From Halococcus hamelinensis 100A6 (GTDB lineage: Archaea > Halobacteriota > Halobacteria > Halobacteriales > Halococcaceae), in NCBI RefSeq assembly GCF_000336675.1, contig NZ_AOMB01000040.1, forward strand, positions 3,496 through 67,495: 64,000 nt of DNA, read 5' to 3'. Under the pieces are notes generated by a model. That model was not told the origin of the DNA. It did no database searches and saw only the letters and a program-made list of their open reading frames with translations. Shown in pieces: positions 53,815-63,030 of this stretch. The first letter of the stretch is position 1; every line of letters begins with the position of its first letter. The translations under genes were made by a program, and so were the position numbers.

Positions 53815-54408
53815 ATGAAACTCAATCAGACCGTCCGGCACTTCGCGGCGAAGCAGGCGCTCTCGACGCCCGTCGTCGGCAACCTCGCGACGCAGGGGCT
53901 CGTCCGGCTCCACACCGGCGTGTTCATGGGCAAGGCCGACCCCGAGCACGCCGAGGAGCGCAAAGCCCACCTCGACGGGCTGTTCGACGCCACGATGGAG
54001 AGCTATCTGGCGGCGCTCCGGGACGGCTTCACCGAGGCCGAAGCCCGCGAGATCACCCACATCCAGGCCAACTTCGACTTCTACGACCACGGCTGGGTCG
54101 AGATGATGGAGTTCCCGGTCGACGAACTCGACGACCACCACGACCGCTTCGGCGAGTTCTTCGATCGGTTCGCGATCACGGTCGAGGACCCGCTCGGCGC
54201 GTTCGCGCCCGCCGGTGGACTCCCCGATGCCCCCGCGACCCCCGAGAAACTCGACGACCCCGACCAACCGAACGCCGTCGGGGGCTACGCCGACGAGACC
54301 TACGTCGACGGCCCGGACGGCGAGGTCCTCGTCGGTGGTGCCGACGACCCCGAGGAGGTCGACCTCAGCGACGCGCCCGGCGTCACCGCCGACGACGTCG
54401 AGGACTAA
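53815..54408 (+). CDS. DUF6149-like conserved protein
   Basis: The 197-residue protein begins MKLNQTVRHFAAKQALSTPV and has a helical first 120 residues with ITHIQANFDFYDHGWVEMME, followed by a disordered acidic tail. It matches a haloarchaeal family I recall as DUF6149. No enzyme motif is visible. The ATG at 53815 fits the conserved N-terminus and the upstream frame is not conserved-looking. Confidence 0.68.
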   Translation: MKLNQTVRHFAAKQALSTPVVGNLATQGLVRLHTGVFMGKADPEHAEERKAHLDGLFDATMESYLAALRDGFTEAEAREITHIQANFDFYDHGWVEMMEFPVDELDDHHDRFGEFFDRFAITVEDPLGAFAPAGGLPDAPATPEKLDDPDQPNAVGGYADETYVDGPDGEVLVGGADDPEEVDLSDAPGVTADDVED

Positions 54409-54472
54409 CCCCTCGGCCCGACCGCAACCCGCAGACCGCGGGCTTATCCCTCGGCCGACACAGGCACGAGAC

Positions 54473-54733
54473 ATGGTTGACCCCCAACTCGGTCAGGCCA
54501 CGATCGTCTACGACGACCCCAACGAGGGCAAGATCGAGACCGTCGTCGACAACGAGTTCATCGCCTACTTCGACGACCACTGGCTCGTGAAGGTCGGCGA
54601 GGACGGCAACGGCAACGACGTCGTCCGTCGGATCCCCAAAGAACGCGTCCACTACGTCGAGCGGTCGGTCGAGCAGTTCCAGGACAAGCTCGACAAGCTC
54701 GCGGACGAGGCCCAGGAACGGCTCCCATTCTGA
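54473..54733 (+). CDS. Conserved small haloarchaeal protein
   Basis: The 86-residue acidic protein starts MVDPQLGQATIVYDDPNEGK and ends with VEQFQDKLDKLADEAQERLP, a helix. The first half looks like a small beta-rich fold (ETVVDNEFIAYFDDHWLVKV). A TATA-like GGCTTATCCC lies 24-33 bases before the ATG, supporting a leaderless start. Function unknown. Confidence 0.7.
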   Translation: MVDPQLGQATIVYDDPNEGKIETVVDNEFIAYFDDHWLVKVGEDGNGNDVVRRIPKERVHYVERSVEQFQDKLDKLADEAQERLPF

Positions 54734-54751
54734 TTCGGTCCGGCCCTCCCC

Positions 54752-55168
54752 TCAGACCGCCGTGACCCACGCCCGATAGTCGGGCGCGCAGTCGTAGACG
54801 TCTTGGAACGCCCGGTCGACGAACTCGGCGACGCGTGCGGGGTCCGTCCGCGCCGCGACCCGGAGGTTGACCCCCTCGGCCTCTTCGGGCCGGGTGAGTT
54901 CGTCGACCACGAACTCAGGATACTCGTCGAGCAGCGCGTTCGCCCGGTCGAGTTCGTCCTCGGTGCAGTCGAGGTTCACCACGCCGTCGGCGAACTGGAC
55001 CCAGGGTGCGAGGGTCGGCTCGTCCTCGGCATCCTCGTCGGGGATCGGGGGCGCTTCGACCGCTACTTCGATGGTCAGAAAGGGGCTCTCGCGTTCGCCG
55101 TGGGCTCGAATCGCGTCAACGAACAGTTCTCGTCGCTCCCCCTCGGTTGCGGCGTCGAATCGGGTCAT
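54752..55168 (-). CDS. Conserved haloarchaeal protein, function unknown
   Basis: The 138-residue protein starts MTRFDAATEGERRELFVDAI and has a mixed alpha/beta pattern with PWVQFADGVVNLDCTEDELD and EGVNLRVAARTDPARVAEFV. A single cysteine near the middle and one near the end argue against a metal site. It converges with the previous gene and is divergent from adk. I do not recognise a named family. Confidence 0.65.
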   Translation of the reverse strand: MTRFDAATEGERRELFVDAIRAHGERESPFLTIEVAVEAPPIPDEDAEDEPTLAPWVQFADGVVNLDCTEDELDRANALLDEYPEFVVDELTRPEEAEGVNLRVAARTDPARVAEFVDRAFQDVYDCAPDYRAWVTAV

Positions 55169-55274
55169 GAGCCGGTTTCGGCGGGTGCGTTGAAAAACGG
55201 GGTGGAAGCGACGCCGATGGGCAAACGGCGACGGTATCTACAAACCTTTTAGGGTGGCTTCCGAAGCGGGGGCC

Positions 55275-55913
55275 ATGAGCGAGAACCAACCCAACGTTCT
55301 GCTGCTCGGACCGCCGGGCGCGGGCAAGGGAACCCAGAGCACGAACGTCGCCGACGAGTATGACATCCCGCACGTCACGACCGGGGACGCGCTCCGGGCG
55401 AACAGGGACATGGAGACCGAGTTCGGCACGCCACGCGAGTTCATGGAGGCCGGCGAACTCGTGCCCGACCCCGTGGTGAACGAGATCGTCGCGGAGGCGG
55501 TCTCGGAATCCGAGGGCTACGTGCTCGATGGCTACCCCCGGAACGAGGAGCAGGCGGAGTACCTCGCCGACATCACCGCGCTCGACGTGGTCTGTCTGCT
55601 CGACGTCGACGAGTCCGTGGTGGTCGACCGGCTCACCGGCCGGCGGGTCTGTCCCGAGTGCGGTACGAACTACCACGTCGAGTTCAACCAGCCCGAGGAG
55701 GCGGGCGTCTGCGATGAGTGCGGTAGCGAACTCGTCCAGCGCGACGACGACACCGAGGAGACGGTCAAGGACCGGCTGCGGGTCTACCACGAGAGCACCG
55801 AGCCCGTGATCGAGTACTACCGCGAGGCGGGCGTCCTCGAAACGGTCGACGGCGAGGGCTCCCCCGAGGAAGTCTGGGAGGAGCTCCGAGCGACGATCGA
55901 CGCCGCGGTCTGA
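55275..55913 (+). CDS. adk: Adenylate kinase
   Basis: The 212-residue enzyme interconverts ATP, ADP and AMP. It has the P-loop GPPGAGKGT (12-20), [12 protein letters not shown] for AMP binding, and a LID domain with a zinc site: CPEC (126, 129) and CDEC (146, 149). A TATA-like CCTTTTAGG lies 20-30 bases before the ATG at 55275. It heads the group adk - DUF106 - cmk - cbf5, close to the arrangement around archaeal ribosomal-protein loci, although no ribosomal genes are in view. Confidence 0.96.
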   Translation: MSENQPNVLLLGPPGAGKGTQSTNVADEYDIPHVTTGDALRANRDMETEFGTPREFMEAGELVPDPVVNEIVAEAVSESEGYVLDGYPRNEEQAEYLADITALDVVCLLDVDESVVVDRLTGRRVCPECGTNYHVEFNQPEEAGVCDECGSELVQRDDDTEETVKDRLRVYHESTEPVIEYYREAGVLETVDGEGSPEEVWEELRATIDAAV

Positions 55914-55976
55914 GCGGGTTCGACGGCCACACGCGAAGTAAAAGGTTGATTAGGCCGCATACCCGATTGGACGGAA

Positions 55977-56936
55977 ATGGGACGAACAGGCGAGAAAGCA
56001 CGCTCGCTGGTCGCCGAGGACCCGGCGTTCGCCGAGGCGCTCACCGTGGTGCTCGACCGGGCCGGGCACACGGACGACGACCCCGAGCCCGACGGCGGCA
56101 CGCGACCGCACACGGTGCAGTGGGGCGACGTCAGCGACGAACTCACCTCGGGACAGTGGGGCCGGCTCATCGAGACCGGTATCCTCCACGACGCCGACGG
56201 CGACGGCTTCGCGGTCTCTGACCCCGCCGAGGTCCGCGAAGCGCTTGGCGACGACGCCGTGGACACGTCGGCGACCGACGACGACGACGGCGGGACGTGG
56301 ACGACCTACGACAAGCTCGCGGCGGTCGGCGCGGTCGCCCTCCTGCCCTCGTATTACTTCGACCCGATACGGAACGCGGTCGGCGGGACCGCCGACCTCG
56401 TGCTGGGCCCGTTCGACGCGATCCTGCCGTTCTACGCCGTGATCTTCGTGCTCTCGGTGCTCACCGGGCTCTACACCGTGCTCTTTCAGTCCGCGCTCAT
56501 GGACACCGAGCAGATGGGCGACATCCAGGAGCGAATGAGCGACATCCAGGAGCGCCAGAAGGACGCACGCGAGCGCGGCGACGACGCGGCGCTCGAACGC
56601 ATCCAGCAGGAGCAGATGGACGCGATGGGCGACCAGCTCGGGATGTTCAAGCTGATGTTCCGGCCGATGGTCTGGATCATGCTGGTGACGATCCCGGCGT
56701 TCGTCTGGATGTACTGGAAGCTCGGGGTTCACGGCGGTGGCGGGGTCGAGCACATCGCCCAGGGCGAACGCCACATCGTCATGCCGATGATCGGCCGGAT
56801 GGCGTGGACGGGTGCGGAGGGCCGGATCCTGGGGCTGCTCCCGGTCTGGCTCGCCTGGTACTTCATCTGCTCGTTCGCCTTCCGGCTGGTGATCCAGAAG
56901 ACGCTCAACCTCCAGACCACCCCGCAGACGGGCTGA
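55977..56936 (+). CDS. DUF106 membrane protein (archaeal EMC3/YidC-like insertase)
   Basis: The 319-residue protein has an N-terminal soluble part and then the DUF106 core: two helices near residues 142-165, a charged coiled coil with [20 protein letters not shown], and [21 protein letters not shown] further helix is close to the C-terminus. This family is related to Oxa1/YidC/Get1/EMC3 insertases, which help membrane proteins enter the bilayer. In archaea it commonly sits between adk and cmk, as it does here. The N-terminal 95 residues appear as an acidic, family-specific extension. Confidence 0.85.
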   Translation: MGRTGEKARSLVAEDPAFAEALTVVLDRAGHTDDDPEPDGGTRPHTVQWGDVSDELTSGQWGRLIETGILHDADGDGFAVSDPAEVREALGDDAVDTSATDDDDGGTWTTYDKLAAVGAVALLPSYYFDPIRNAVGGTADLVLGPFDAILPFYAVIFVLSVLTGLYTVLFQSALMDTEQMGDIQERMSDIQERQKDARERGDDAALERIQQEQMDAMGDQLGMFKLMFRPMVWIMLVTIPAFVWMYWKLGVHGGGGVEHIAQGERHIVMPMIGRMAWTGAEGRILGLLPVWLAWYFICSFAFRLVIQKTLNLQTTPQTG

Positions 56937-56980
56937 CCCAGGACGCAATCCCTTTGTATCGGGCCGGTCCGATGGTTTTC

Positions 56981-57556
56981 ATGTTTGTTACCATCTCTGG
57001 ACCGGCGGGCGGCGGTAAATCCACGACCGCCGCGGCACTCGCGGAGACGCTCGGTTACGACCATGTCAGCGGCGGCGACATCTTTCGGGAAGTCGCCGCC
57101 GAGCGAGGGCTGACGGCGCTCGAACTCAACCGGCAGGCCGAGGAGGACGACGCGATCGACCGGGCGCTCGACCGCCGCCAGCGCGCGGTCGCCGAGGCGC
57201 GCGACGACGTTGTGCTCGAATCCCGGCTTGCTGGCTGGATGGCGGGCGACTTCGCTGACCTCAAGATCTGGCTTGATGCACCGCTCGACGTTCGTGCCGC
57301 CCGGATCGCCGACCGCGAGGACAAATCACTCGACGTAGCCCGTGAGGAAACCCACGCCCGCGCCGAGAGCGAGGCCCGGCGCTACCGGGAGTACTACGGG
57401 ATCGAGTTCACCGATCGCTCGATCTACGACCTCGTGGTGAGCACCGCCCGCTGGAGCCCGGAGGGCGTCTTACGAGTGCTTGAGGAAGCGTGTGCCGCTT
57501 ACGACCCCACGGTAGACGAGGGCGGCGTCGAGATCGACGCCGCGTACGACCTGTGA
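56981..57556 (+). CDS. cmk: Cytidylate kinase
   Basis: The 191-residue archaeal-type CMP kinase begins [20 protein letters not shown], a P-loop, followed by [17 protein letters not shown]. It phosphorylates CMP and dCMP. A TATA-like CCTTTGTATC lies about 20-29 bases upstream of the ATG at 56981. Its last bases overlap the start of the cbf5 gene by one base (TGATG), so translation is coupled. The location after adk and DUF106 is conserved in haloarchaea. Confidence 0.92.
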   Translation: MFVTISGPAGGGKSTTAAALAETLGYDHVSGGDIFREVAAERGLTALELNRQAEEDDAIDRALDRRQRAVAEARDDVVLESRLAGWMAGDFADLKIWLDAPLDVRAARIADREDKSLDVAREETHARAESEARRYREYYGIEFTDRSIYDLVVSTARWSPEGVLRVLEEACAAYDPTVDEGGVEIDAAYDL

Positions 57557-58443
57557 TGCGGGGTTCGCCCGACGAGCGCACGCCCGCGGCGAACCGGTCG
57601 TTCGGGGTCGTGAACCTCGACAAGCCGCCCGGACCCTCGGCCCACCAGGTCACCGGCTGGGTTCGCGACCTCGTCGGCGTCGAGCGCGCCGCCCACGCCG
57701 GTACCCTCGACCCGAAGGTCACGGGCTGCCTCCCGATCCTGCTCGGCGACGCCACCCGGATGGCCCAGGTCTTCCTCGAAGGCGACAAGGAGTACGTCGC
57801 CGTTCTGGAACTCCACAAGCCGGCCCCCGCGAACGTCGAGAACGTCCTCGCCGAGTTCGAGGGACCGATCTACCAGAAACCGCCGAAGAAGAGCGCGGTC
57901 GCGCGTCGCCTCCGAGTCCGGACGATCCACGACCTCACGCCGCTCGAAACCGAGGAGCGCCGGATCCTCCTCCGGATTCGCTGTGAGAGCGGGACCTACG
58001 TCAGGAAGCTGTGTCACGACCTCGGGCTCGCGCTCGGCACCGGCGGCCACATGGGCGACCTCCGGCGGACCTCGACGACGCCGTTCGACGACACGAAACT
58101 CGTGAGCCTCCACGACCTCGCCGACGCGCTCGCGTTCGCCGACGACGGCGACCCGGAACCCCTCTCCGACGTCGTCAGACCGGCCGAACGCGCGCTCACC
58201 CACCTCCCGCGGGTGACGATCGCCGACAGCGCCGCCCGAGAGGTCGCCGAGGGCGCGCCGGTCTACGCGCCCGGCGTGCTGGACGTCGAGAACACCGATC
58301 CCGAGACCGTCGACCCCAAGGACGACGAACCGCTGGTCGCCTGCTACACCCCCGACGGGGCGGCGGTCTGCCTCGGACGGTTCGTCGGCGATCCCGATGC
58401 CGACTCGGGGACCGTCGTCGACCTCGAACGGGTACTGGTTTGA
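57556..58443 (+). CDS. truB: tRNA/rRNA pseudouridine synthase Cbf5
   Basis: The 295-residue protein is the catalytic subunit of archaeal H/ACA ribonucleoproteins and also acts on U55 of tRNA. AAHAGTLDPKVTG contains catalytic Asp52, PPGPSAHQVTGWVRD precedes it, and the C-terminal PUA domain lies at about 200-295. Length is that of a compact archaeal Cbf5. The start overlaps the cmk stop. Guide RNAs were not identified in this window. It should act in the cytoplasm on rRNA and tRNA. Confidence 0.94.
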   Translation: MRGSPDERTPAANRSFGVVNLDKPPGPSAHQVTGWVRDLVGVERAAHAGTLDPKVTGCLPILLGDATRMAQVFLEGDKEYVAVLELHKPAPANVENVLAEFEGPIYQKPPKKSAVARRLRVRTIHDLTPLETEERRILLRIRCESGTYVRKLCHDLGLALGTGGHMGDLRRTSTTPFDDTKLVSLHDLADALAFADDGDPEPLSDVVRPAERALTHLPRVTIADSAAREVAEGAPVYAPGVLDVENTDPETVDPKDDEPLVACYTPDGAAVCLGRFVGDPDADSGTVVDLERVLV

Positions 58444-58501
58444 CTCGGTGAGCGTTCTGCACCGGCTCGTCGGCGGGCTGGGTTTCCGTCGACCGCCGTG
58501 A

Positions 58502-58804
58502 TCACTCCGACGAGGGGTTCCCCGTCTCGTCGATCCGCTGGTCGTACTTCTCCAGGCTCTCTGCGAGCGCCTCGCCGGCGTCGATATCGGCGGCGTTCGC
58601 GATCTGCAACAGGGTAAACATGGTGTCGCCGAGTTCCTCCTCGGTTATCCCTATCTCCTCCGGCCGTTCCCCGTACCCCGTCGTCTCGACAGCGTCCTCG
58701 GCCATCTCCCCGATCTCCTCGACCATGGTCAGCAACCGGAACTCCAGACTCGTCTCAATCCCGTGTCTGTCAACGAACGCCGCTACCTCTCCCTGTTCGT
58801 CCAT
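58502..58804 (-). CDS. MazG-like nucleotide pyrophosphohydrolase
   Basis: The 100-residue helical protein contains EIGEMAEDAVETTGYGERPE and EEELGDTMFTLLQIANAADI, the EExxE and ExxD motifs of MazG-type pyrophosphatases that bind magnesium. These enzymes remove non-standard or damaged nucleoside triphosphates. The protein is a single MazG domain with no extension. It lies between cbf5 and an MscS channel gene, convergent with cbf5. Confidence 0.82.
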   Translation of the reverse strand: MDEQGEVAAFVDRHGIETSLEFRLLTMVEEIGEMAEDAVETTGYGERPEEIGITEEELGDTMFTLLQIANAADIDAGEALAESLEKYDQRIDETGNPSSE

Positions 58805-58873
58805 GGATCTCCCTCCGATGTGAGTCCCAATAATCTTCCGTCCCGTCGGTACCGAAACGGTAGCGCCGTTCGG

Positions 58874-59791
58874 TCAGTCGTCGGCACTCGTGGCTCTCGC
58901 TTCGGACGAGTCCTCGATCTCGACCCCGCCGGTGAGCTCGGTGTAGGGGTAGGGCATGTCGATGCCTTCGTCGTCGAAGCGCTCCTTCACGGCCTGGACC
59001 CAGGCCGAGAGCGTGTGGACGTACTTGCCGCGCGAGGGGTCGTCGATGTGAGCGCGCGCGGTCAGCCCCACCGCCGAATCGCCGAGTTCGGTGAGGATCA
59101 CGTCGGGTTCGGGTTCACCCTTGATGTTCCCGACCGTGGCGGCCTCCTGGACGATGATCTCCTTCGCCTGTTCGATGTCGTCGTCGTAGCCGATCCCGAA
59201 GGTGAAGGGGACCCGAAGCCGGTCGTTGGCGACGGGGTTGGTGACGGCGTTGTCGGCGAGTTCGGAGTTTGGCACCGTGATGAGTTCGTTGTCGAAGGTC
59301 TCGAGTTTGGTGACGCGGAGCCGGATCTCCTGGACGACACCCGATTTCGTGCCGTCGCCCGAGGGCCACTCGATCCAATCGCCCGTCCGGAACGGCTTGT
59401 CGCGGAGGATGAACACGCCCGCGACGAAGTTGCCGATGAGGTCCTGGGCGGCGAACCCGAGCGCCAGCGCGAGCGCGCCCGCCAGGGTCGCGAAGGCCGC
59501 GAGCACGGTGCCAAAACCCGCGATCGTCGCCGCGAGCGCGAGCGCGGCGAACAGCGCGAGCGCCCCCGCGATCCGACCGCCGAGCCCAACGACCGTCCCG
59601 TCGAACCCGCGAACGTCGAGCGCGCGTTTCGTCGCCCTGGTCAAGACGAACTTGGCGACCGGGTAGATGACGACGAACGCCACGACGAACAGCACGACCG
59701 TGGTCGCGGCGCTCACGACCGCGTCGCCGTACTGGTTCACGAACTGCTGGGGCGTCCTCGGGAGACCCTGCTGGAGGACCGTCGAATACAT
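58874..59791 (-). CDS. MscS family mechanosensitive ion channel
   Basis: The 305-residue protein has three or four membrane helices (about 25-50, 72-95 and 96-125), with the third helix AFATLAGALALALGFAAQDL followed by IGNFVAGVFILRDKPFRTGD, the pore-lining and hinge region of MscS. The rest is the cytoplasmic beta domain (VQEIRLRVTKLETFDNELI, VPNSELADN). It releases solutes when membrane tension rises, a plausible need in changing salinity. The ATG is at 59791 and the promoter region lies between it and tRNA-Pro. Confidence 0.9.
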   Translation of the reverse strand: MYSTVLQQGLPRTPQQFVNQYGDAVVSAATTVVLFVVAFVVIYPVAKFVLTRATKRALDVRGFDGTVVGLGGRIAGALALFAALALAATIAGFGTVLAAFATLAGALALALGFAAQDLIGNFVAGVFILRDKPFRTGDWIEWPSGDGTKSGVVQEIRLRVTKLETFDNELITVPNSELADNAVTNPVANDRLRVPFTFGIGYDDDIEQAKEIIVQEAATVGNIKGEPEPDVILTELGDSAVGLTARAHIDDPSRGKYVHTLSAWVQAVKERFDDEGIDMPYPYTELTGGVEIEDSSEARATSADD

Positions 59792-59925
59792 CGTTCGAAT
59801 CGACAGCCGAATCGGTTATGAAACCATCGCCGGTGTCCACCGGTTCGGCACGGCCGCCCGAGTCCCGGCCGTCCGCGTGCGCGAAACGAAGGGCTTAATC
59901 CACGAGCCGGCGTCGGTCGAAACGC

Positions 59926-59998
59926 GGGACCGTGGGGTAGCTTGGTATCCTCGGCGCATGGGGTGCGTCGGACTCGTGTTCGAATCACGACGGTCCCA
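59926..59998 (+). tRNA. tRNA-Pro (GGG anticodon)
   Basis: The 73-base sequence folds as a tRNA: acceptor GGGACCG paired with CGGTCCC and discriminator A, D arm with AGCTTGGT, anticodon stem GGCGC/GCGTC around ATGGGGT (anticodon GGG), and T arm TCGTG-TTCGAAT-CACGA. The CCA end is not encoded. A TATA-like CTTAATCC lies about 27-33 bases before it. Repeat copy C begins four bases after its 3' end. Confidence 0.93.
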
Positions 59999-60002
59999 TT
60001 CC

Positions 60003-60199
60003 ACCTTTTGCTGCGCTCGGCCGCGAAGCGGCCTCGCTGGCAAAATGTGGATCAAAAGCCTCCTCCTTCCTTTCAGTCAGTCGTCGGCCCGCTCTCGCTC
60101 ACTGCGTTCGCTCGCGGTACAATCACTAACTCCCGCACAGCACCAACCGCACCGCCGAAGCCCTCGCGCCTGCGGCGCTCGCCGAGACGCCAGGCCCGC
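60003..60199. repeat. Dispersed mosaic repeat, copy C
   Basis: The block starts ACCTTTTGCTGCG, follows with GGCCGCGAAGCGGCC (a perfect short stem), the core GGCAAAATGTGGATCAAAA (60039-60057), GCTCGCGGTACAATCACTAA near 60109, then ACCGCCGAAGCCCTCGC near 60151. It ends with a 29-base stretch, 60163-60191, that is repeated exactly at 61150-61178, next to copy D. It follows tRNA-Pro directly and has no gene. Confidence 0.75.
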
Positions 60200-60221
60200 A
60201 CCGAGCCGCACTGCCCGCCGC

Positions 60222-60560
60222 TCACAACCAGTTTTCGAGCCACACTAGCTGGTTCGCCAGTTCGTCAGCCGCGAAGAACCGTTCGACGCGCTCGATCGCG
60301 ACGGCGAACTCGCTCGGATTCGGGTTCGGCGTGGTGTAGACGACGATTCCTGCGTGCTCGATCTCGTCATCGAGTTCGATGAAATCGCGGTCGTTCGTCA
60401 GGACGACGAGACCGTCATGCGCGCACTCTTCGAGCAAGGCTTCGTCGACCGATTCCCGACCGTAGCGCTCTTGGGCAGTAATGACGGTGTACCCGTTCGA
60501 ACGGAGCGTCGCCGTGACGGCGCTCGGTACGTGCTCGTCCGCGAAAAACCGAACCGTCAC
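60222..60560 (-). CDS. DUF5615 PIN-like toxin
   Basis: The 112-residue protein starts MTVRFFADEHVPSAVTATLR and contains DRDFIELDDE and VVYTTPNPNPSEFAVAIERV, the acid residues of the PIN-like DUF5615 family, which are likely RNA-cutting toxins. Asp8 and Glu9 (ADEH) and Asp in TNDRDF would bind a metal. The ATG overlaps the stop of the DUF433 gene by four bases, so the antitoxin is read first. It lies between two repeat copies. Confidence 0.82.
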   Translation of the reverse strand: MTVRFFADEHVPSAVTATLRSNGYTVITAQERYGRESVDEALLEECAHDGLVVLTNDRDFIELDDEIEHAGIVVYTTPNPNPSEFAVAIERVERFFAADELANQLVWLENWL

Positions 60561-60832
60561 CGTTCGGCTGTGGGCGGCGAAACCGAGCGCGATTCGAGTT
60601 GTTGCTCCTGTTTTTCGTGGCGACTTCGGATCTCGCGTATCTCGTCCGGATGCTCGTAGTAGTACGCGAGTGCTGTGTGGACCTCGGCGAGCGAGATGTC
60701 CAGTTGGTCGGCGACGTACGCTGGGGATTCGTCGTTACGAACCATATCGACGACTTGGAGAACGCTGATCCGCCGTCCGTCGAGACGTGGCTCACCGCCC
60801 AGCGTCCCCTCCGTCGAGACGATATCGCTCAT
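60557..60832 (-). CDS. DUF433 antitoxin
   Basis: The 91-residue protein begins MSDIVSTEGTLGGEPRLDGR and has RRISVLQVVDMVRNDESPAY, with ADQLDISLAEVHTALAYYYE as the HTH-like part. DUF433 proteins pair with DUF5615 PIN-like toxins and are predicted antitoxins that also bind DNA. The ATG at 60832 gives the family's usual start. It overlaps the toxin by four bases. Confidence 0.82.
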   Translation of the reverse strand: MSDIVSTEGTLGGEPRLDGRRISVLQVVDMVRNDESPAYVADQLDISLAEVHTALAYYYEHPDEIREIRSRHEKQEQQLESRSVSPPTAER

Positions 60833-60949
60833 TGTCGACGACTCCGCGTGGCGTGCCAATGACTCTTGTGCCCACTTTTTTGCGTCGGGTGGCCTCTCTT
60901 CGGTCGACCACCACGCCTTGAAAAGCTTGGACTAAAAAGGGCCGCTCAC

Positions 60950-61178
60950 TCGCTGCGCTCACGGGTCACTGCGTTCCCCGTTCGCATCCGAGGTTCGACT
61001 GGAAGGAGAACCTCGCGCCGCTCGTTCGCGGTGCAACCACTACCATCCGCACTGTCGCCGTACAGCACCACCCGCACCGCCGAAGCCCTCGCTCATTCCA
61101 CTCGCTCGCCCTTCATCCGCCAAGAAAGCACTTCTCTCCCGAGCCTCGGCTCGCGCCTGCGGCGCTCGCCGAGACGCC
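60950..61178. repeat. Dispersed mosaic repeat, copy D and flanking 29-base direct repeat
   Basis: The block begins GGCCGCTCACTCGCTGCGCTCAC, shares CGGGTCACTGCGTTCCCCGT and a hairpin GAGGTTC...GAACCTC with copy A, and continues with CACCGCCGAAGCCCTCGC near 61078 and CGCCCTTCATCCGCCAAG near 61109-61124. The core GGCAAAATGTGG is missing. The last 29 bases, 61150-61178, are identical to 60163-60191 beside copy C. The rest of 60833-61224 shows no gene. Confidence 0.65.
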
Positions 61179-61224
61179 GACCCCACACTGCAACTACGGC
61201 CGAAAAAACCAATCCGGTCGTGTT

Positions 61225-62964
61225 TCAGTCCCGCTTCACGCCGGGGTTCGTCACCGCACCGTTGGCCGCCGAGCCGAAATCCCGGCCGTACTTCGCGAGC
61301 ACGCCCGACTGGTAGTTCGCCTCGGGCTGTTCCCACGCGTCGAGCCGGGAGTCGAGTTCCTCGTCCGAGAGGTCCGTCTCGATGGTCCGGTCCGGCACGT
61401 CCACACGCACCGTGTCGCCGTCTTCGAGCGCGGCTATCGGCCCGCCGACGAACGCCTCGGGCGCGGCGTGACCGATCATCGGCCCACGCGTCGCACCCGA
61501 GAATCGCCCGTCCGTGATGAGCGCCACGTCGTCCTCGTGGCCTTGACCGACCACCGCGGCCGTGACCCCCAACATTTCACGCATCCCCGGCCCGCCCCGC
61601 GGGCCCTCGTTCCGGATGATGATCACGTCGCCGCTCTCGATGTTGCCCTCCTGGACCCACTTCATCGCGCTCTCCTCGTCCTCGAAGACCCGTGCCGGGC
61701 CCTCGTGGTGGAGTTTGTCGTCGCCGGTGACTTTCAGGACCGCCCCGTCGGGCGCGAGGTTCCCCGAGAGCACCTTGATCGCGCCCTCGTCGTGGATCGG
61801 GTTCTCGACCGTCTGAACGAGATCGGAATCGATCGCGGAGTCCTCGGGCAGGTCGAGGGCCGCGAGGCTCTCTTCGAGCGTCTTGCCCGTCACCGTCATC
61901 GCGTCGCCGTGGAGCAGGCCCGCGTCGAGCAGCCGACGGAGCACGACCGGTACGCCACCCTGCTCGTGGAGGTCGGCCATCACACCCGCACCGCCGGGGC
62001 GGAGGTGACAGATGTGCGGGGTCCGGGCCCCGATCTCGTTGAAGTCCTGGAGTGAGAGGTCGATGCCCGCCTCGGCGGCGAGCGCCGGGAGGTGGAGCAC
62101 GGCGTTCGTCGATCCTCCGAGCGCCATCTGGAGCGCGATGGCGTTCTCGAAGCTCTCCTTCGAGAGTACGTCCGACGGTCGCAGGTCCTCCTCGATACAG
62201 TGCATGACCGCCTCGCCCGCGCGCCGCGCGACGTCGAGCCGGGCGTCGGACTCCGCGGGCGCGCTCGCCGACCCGAGGGGGGCGAGCCCGAGCGCCTCGC
62301 TCATACTCGCCATCGTGTTCGCGGTGTACATTCCGGCACACGACCCCGCCCCTGGGCAGGCGTCGCGTTCCAGGGAATCGAGCTCCTCGCGCGAGATGTC
62401 GCCCTGGGAGTACGCGCCGACGCCCTCGAAGACGTCCTGCACAGTGACGTCGCGGCCCTCGTGGTGGCCCGGCAGGATGGTCCCGCCGTAGACGAACACG
62501 CTCGGGAGATCAGTACGAATAGCGGCCATCATCATCCCCGGGAGGTTCTTATCACAGCCCGCGACCGTCACCAAGGCGTCCATCCGTTCGCCGAACGAGA
62601 CGAGCTCGACGGAGTCGGCGATGACCTCCCGCGAGATGAGCGAGGCCTTCATGCCCTCGGTCCCCATCGAGATGGCGTCGCTCACGGTGACGGTGCCGAA
62701 CTCGATCGGCATCCCGCCCGCGCCCTCGACGCCCTCGATGGCGGCGTCGGCCACCGAATCGAGGTGGACGTTACACGGCGTGACGTCCGCCGCGGGGTTG
62801 GGGACGCCGACCATCGGCGATTCGAGCGCGTCGTCGTCGAAGCCCATCGCGCGGAACATCGAGCGGTGGGGCGCGCGGTCCGGCCCGTCGGTGACCTCGC
62901 GGCTGCGCAAGTTCCCGTCCTTTTCCGACCCTTCGGCGTCGCGGTGTTGTGGTTGTTGGCTCAT
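61225..62964 (-). CDS. ilvD: Dihydroxy-acid dehydratase
   Basis: The 579-residue enzyme makes branched-chain keto acids for valine, isoleucine and leucine synthesis. It has [14 protein letters not shown] and [17 protein letters not shown], the cysteines that bind the iron-sulfur cluster, and an N-terminal [12 protein letters not shown] for substrate. The C-terminal part ([14 protein letters not shown]) closes the active site. Size matches the family. The start at 62964 is at the end of an acidic N-terminal tail with no homology. No other ilv genes lie nearby. Confidence 0.96.
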   Translation of the reverse strand: MSQQPQHRDAEGSEKDGNLRSREVTDGPDRAPHRSMFRAMGFDDDALESPMVGVPNPAADVTPCNVHLDSVADAAIEGVEGAGGMPIEFGTVTVSDAISMGTEGMKASLISREVIADSVELVSFGERMDALVTVAGCDKNLPGMMMAAIRTDLPSVFVYGGTILPGHHEGRDVTVQDVFEGVGAYSQGDISREELDSLERDACPGAGSCAGMYTANTMASMSEALGLAPLGSASAPAESDARLDVARRAGEAVMHCIEEDLRPSDVLSKESFENAIALQMALGGSTNAVLHLPALAAEAGIDLSLQDFNEIGARTPHICHLRPGGAGVMADLHEQGGVPVVLRRLLDAGLLHGDAMTVTGKTLEESLAALDLPEDSAIDSDLVQTVENPIHDEGAIKVLSGNLAPDGAVLKVTGDDKLHHEGPARVFEDEESAMKWVQEGNIESGDVIIIRNEGPRGGPGMREMLGVTAAVVGQGHEDDVALITDGRFSGATRGPMIGHAAPEAFVGGPIAALEDGDTVRVDVPDRTIETDLSDEELDSRLDAWEQPEANYQSGVLAKYGRDFGSAANGAVTNPGVKRD

Positions 62965-63030
62965 GCCAGGGGCTCGACGGCCACGAACATAAGTCTGCCA
63001 CCACGGACCGATCGACCGACCGACCGCCGG

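Noticed and set aside
60003-60055. Short minus-strand frames starting MIHILPG in repeats A, B and C
   Set aside because: The same peptide appears in every copy because it is a translation of the repeat core. There is no promoter, and the rest differs from copy to copy, so it is not counted as a gene.
59999-60199. Integration site duplication of the tRNA-Pro 3' end
   Set aside because: I looked for a second copy of the T-arm and acceptor end downstream up to ilvD and found none; only the 29-base repeat is duplicated.
17431-61178. Repeat blocks as CRISPR array
   Set aside because: The modules are tens of kilobases apart, not evenly spaced with unique spacers, and no cas genes are present.
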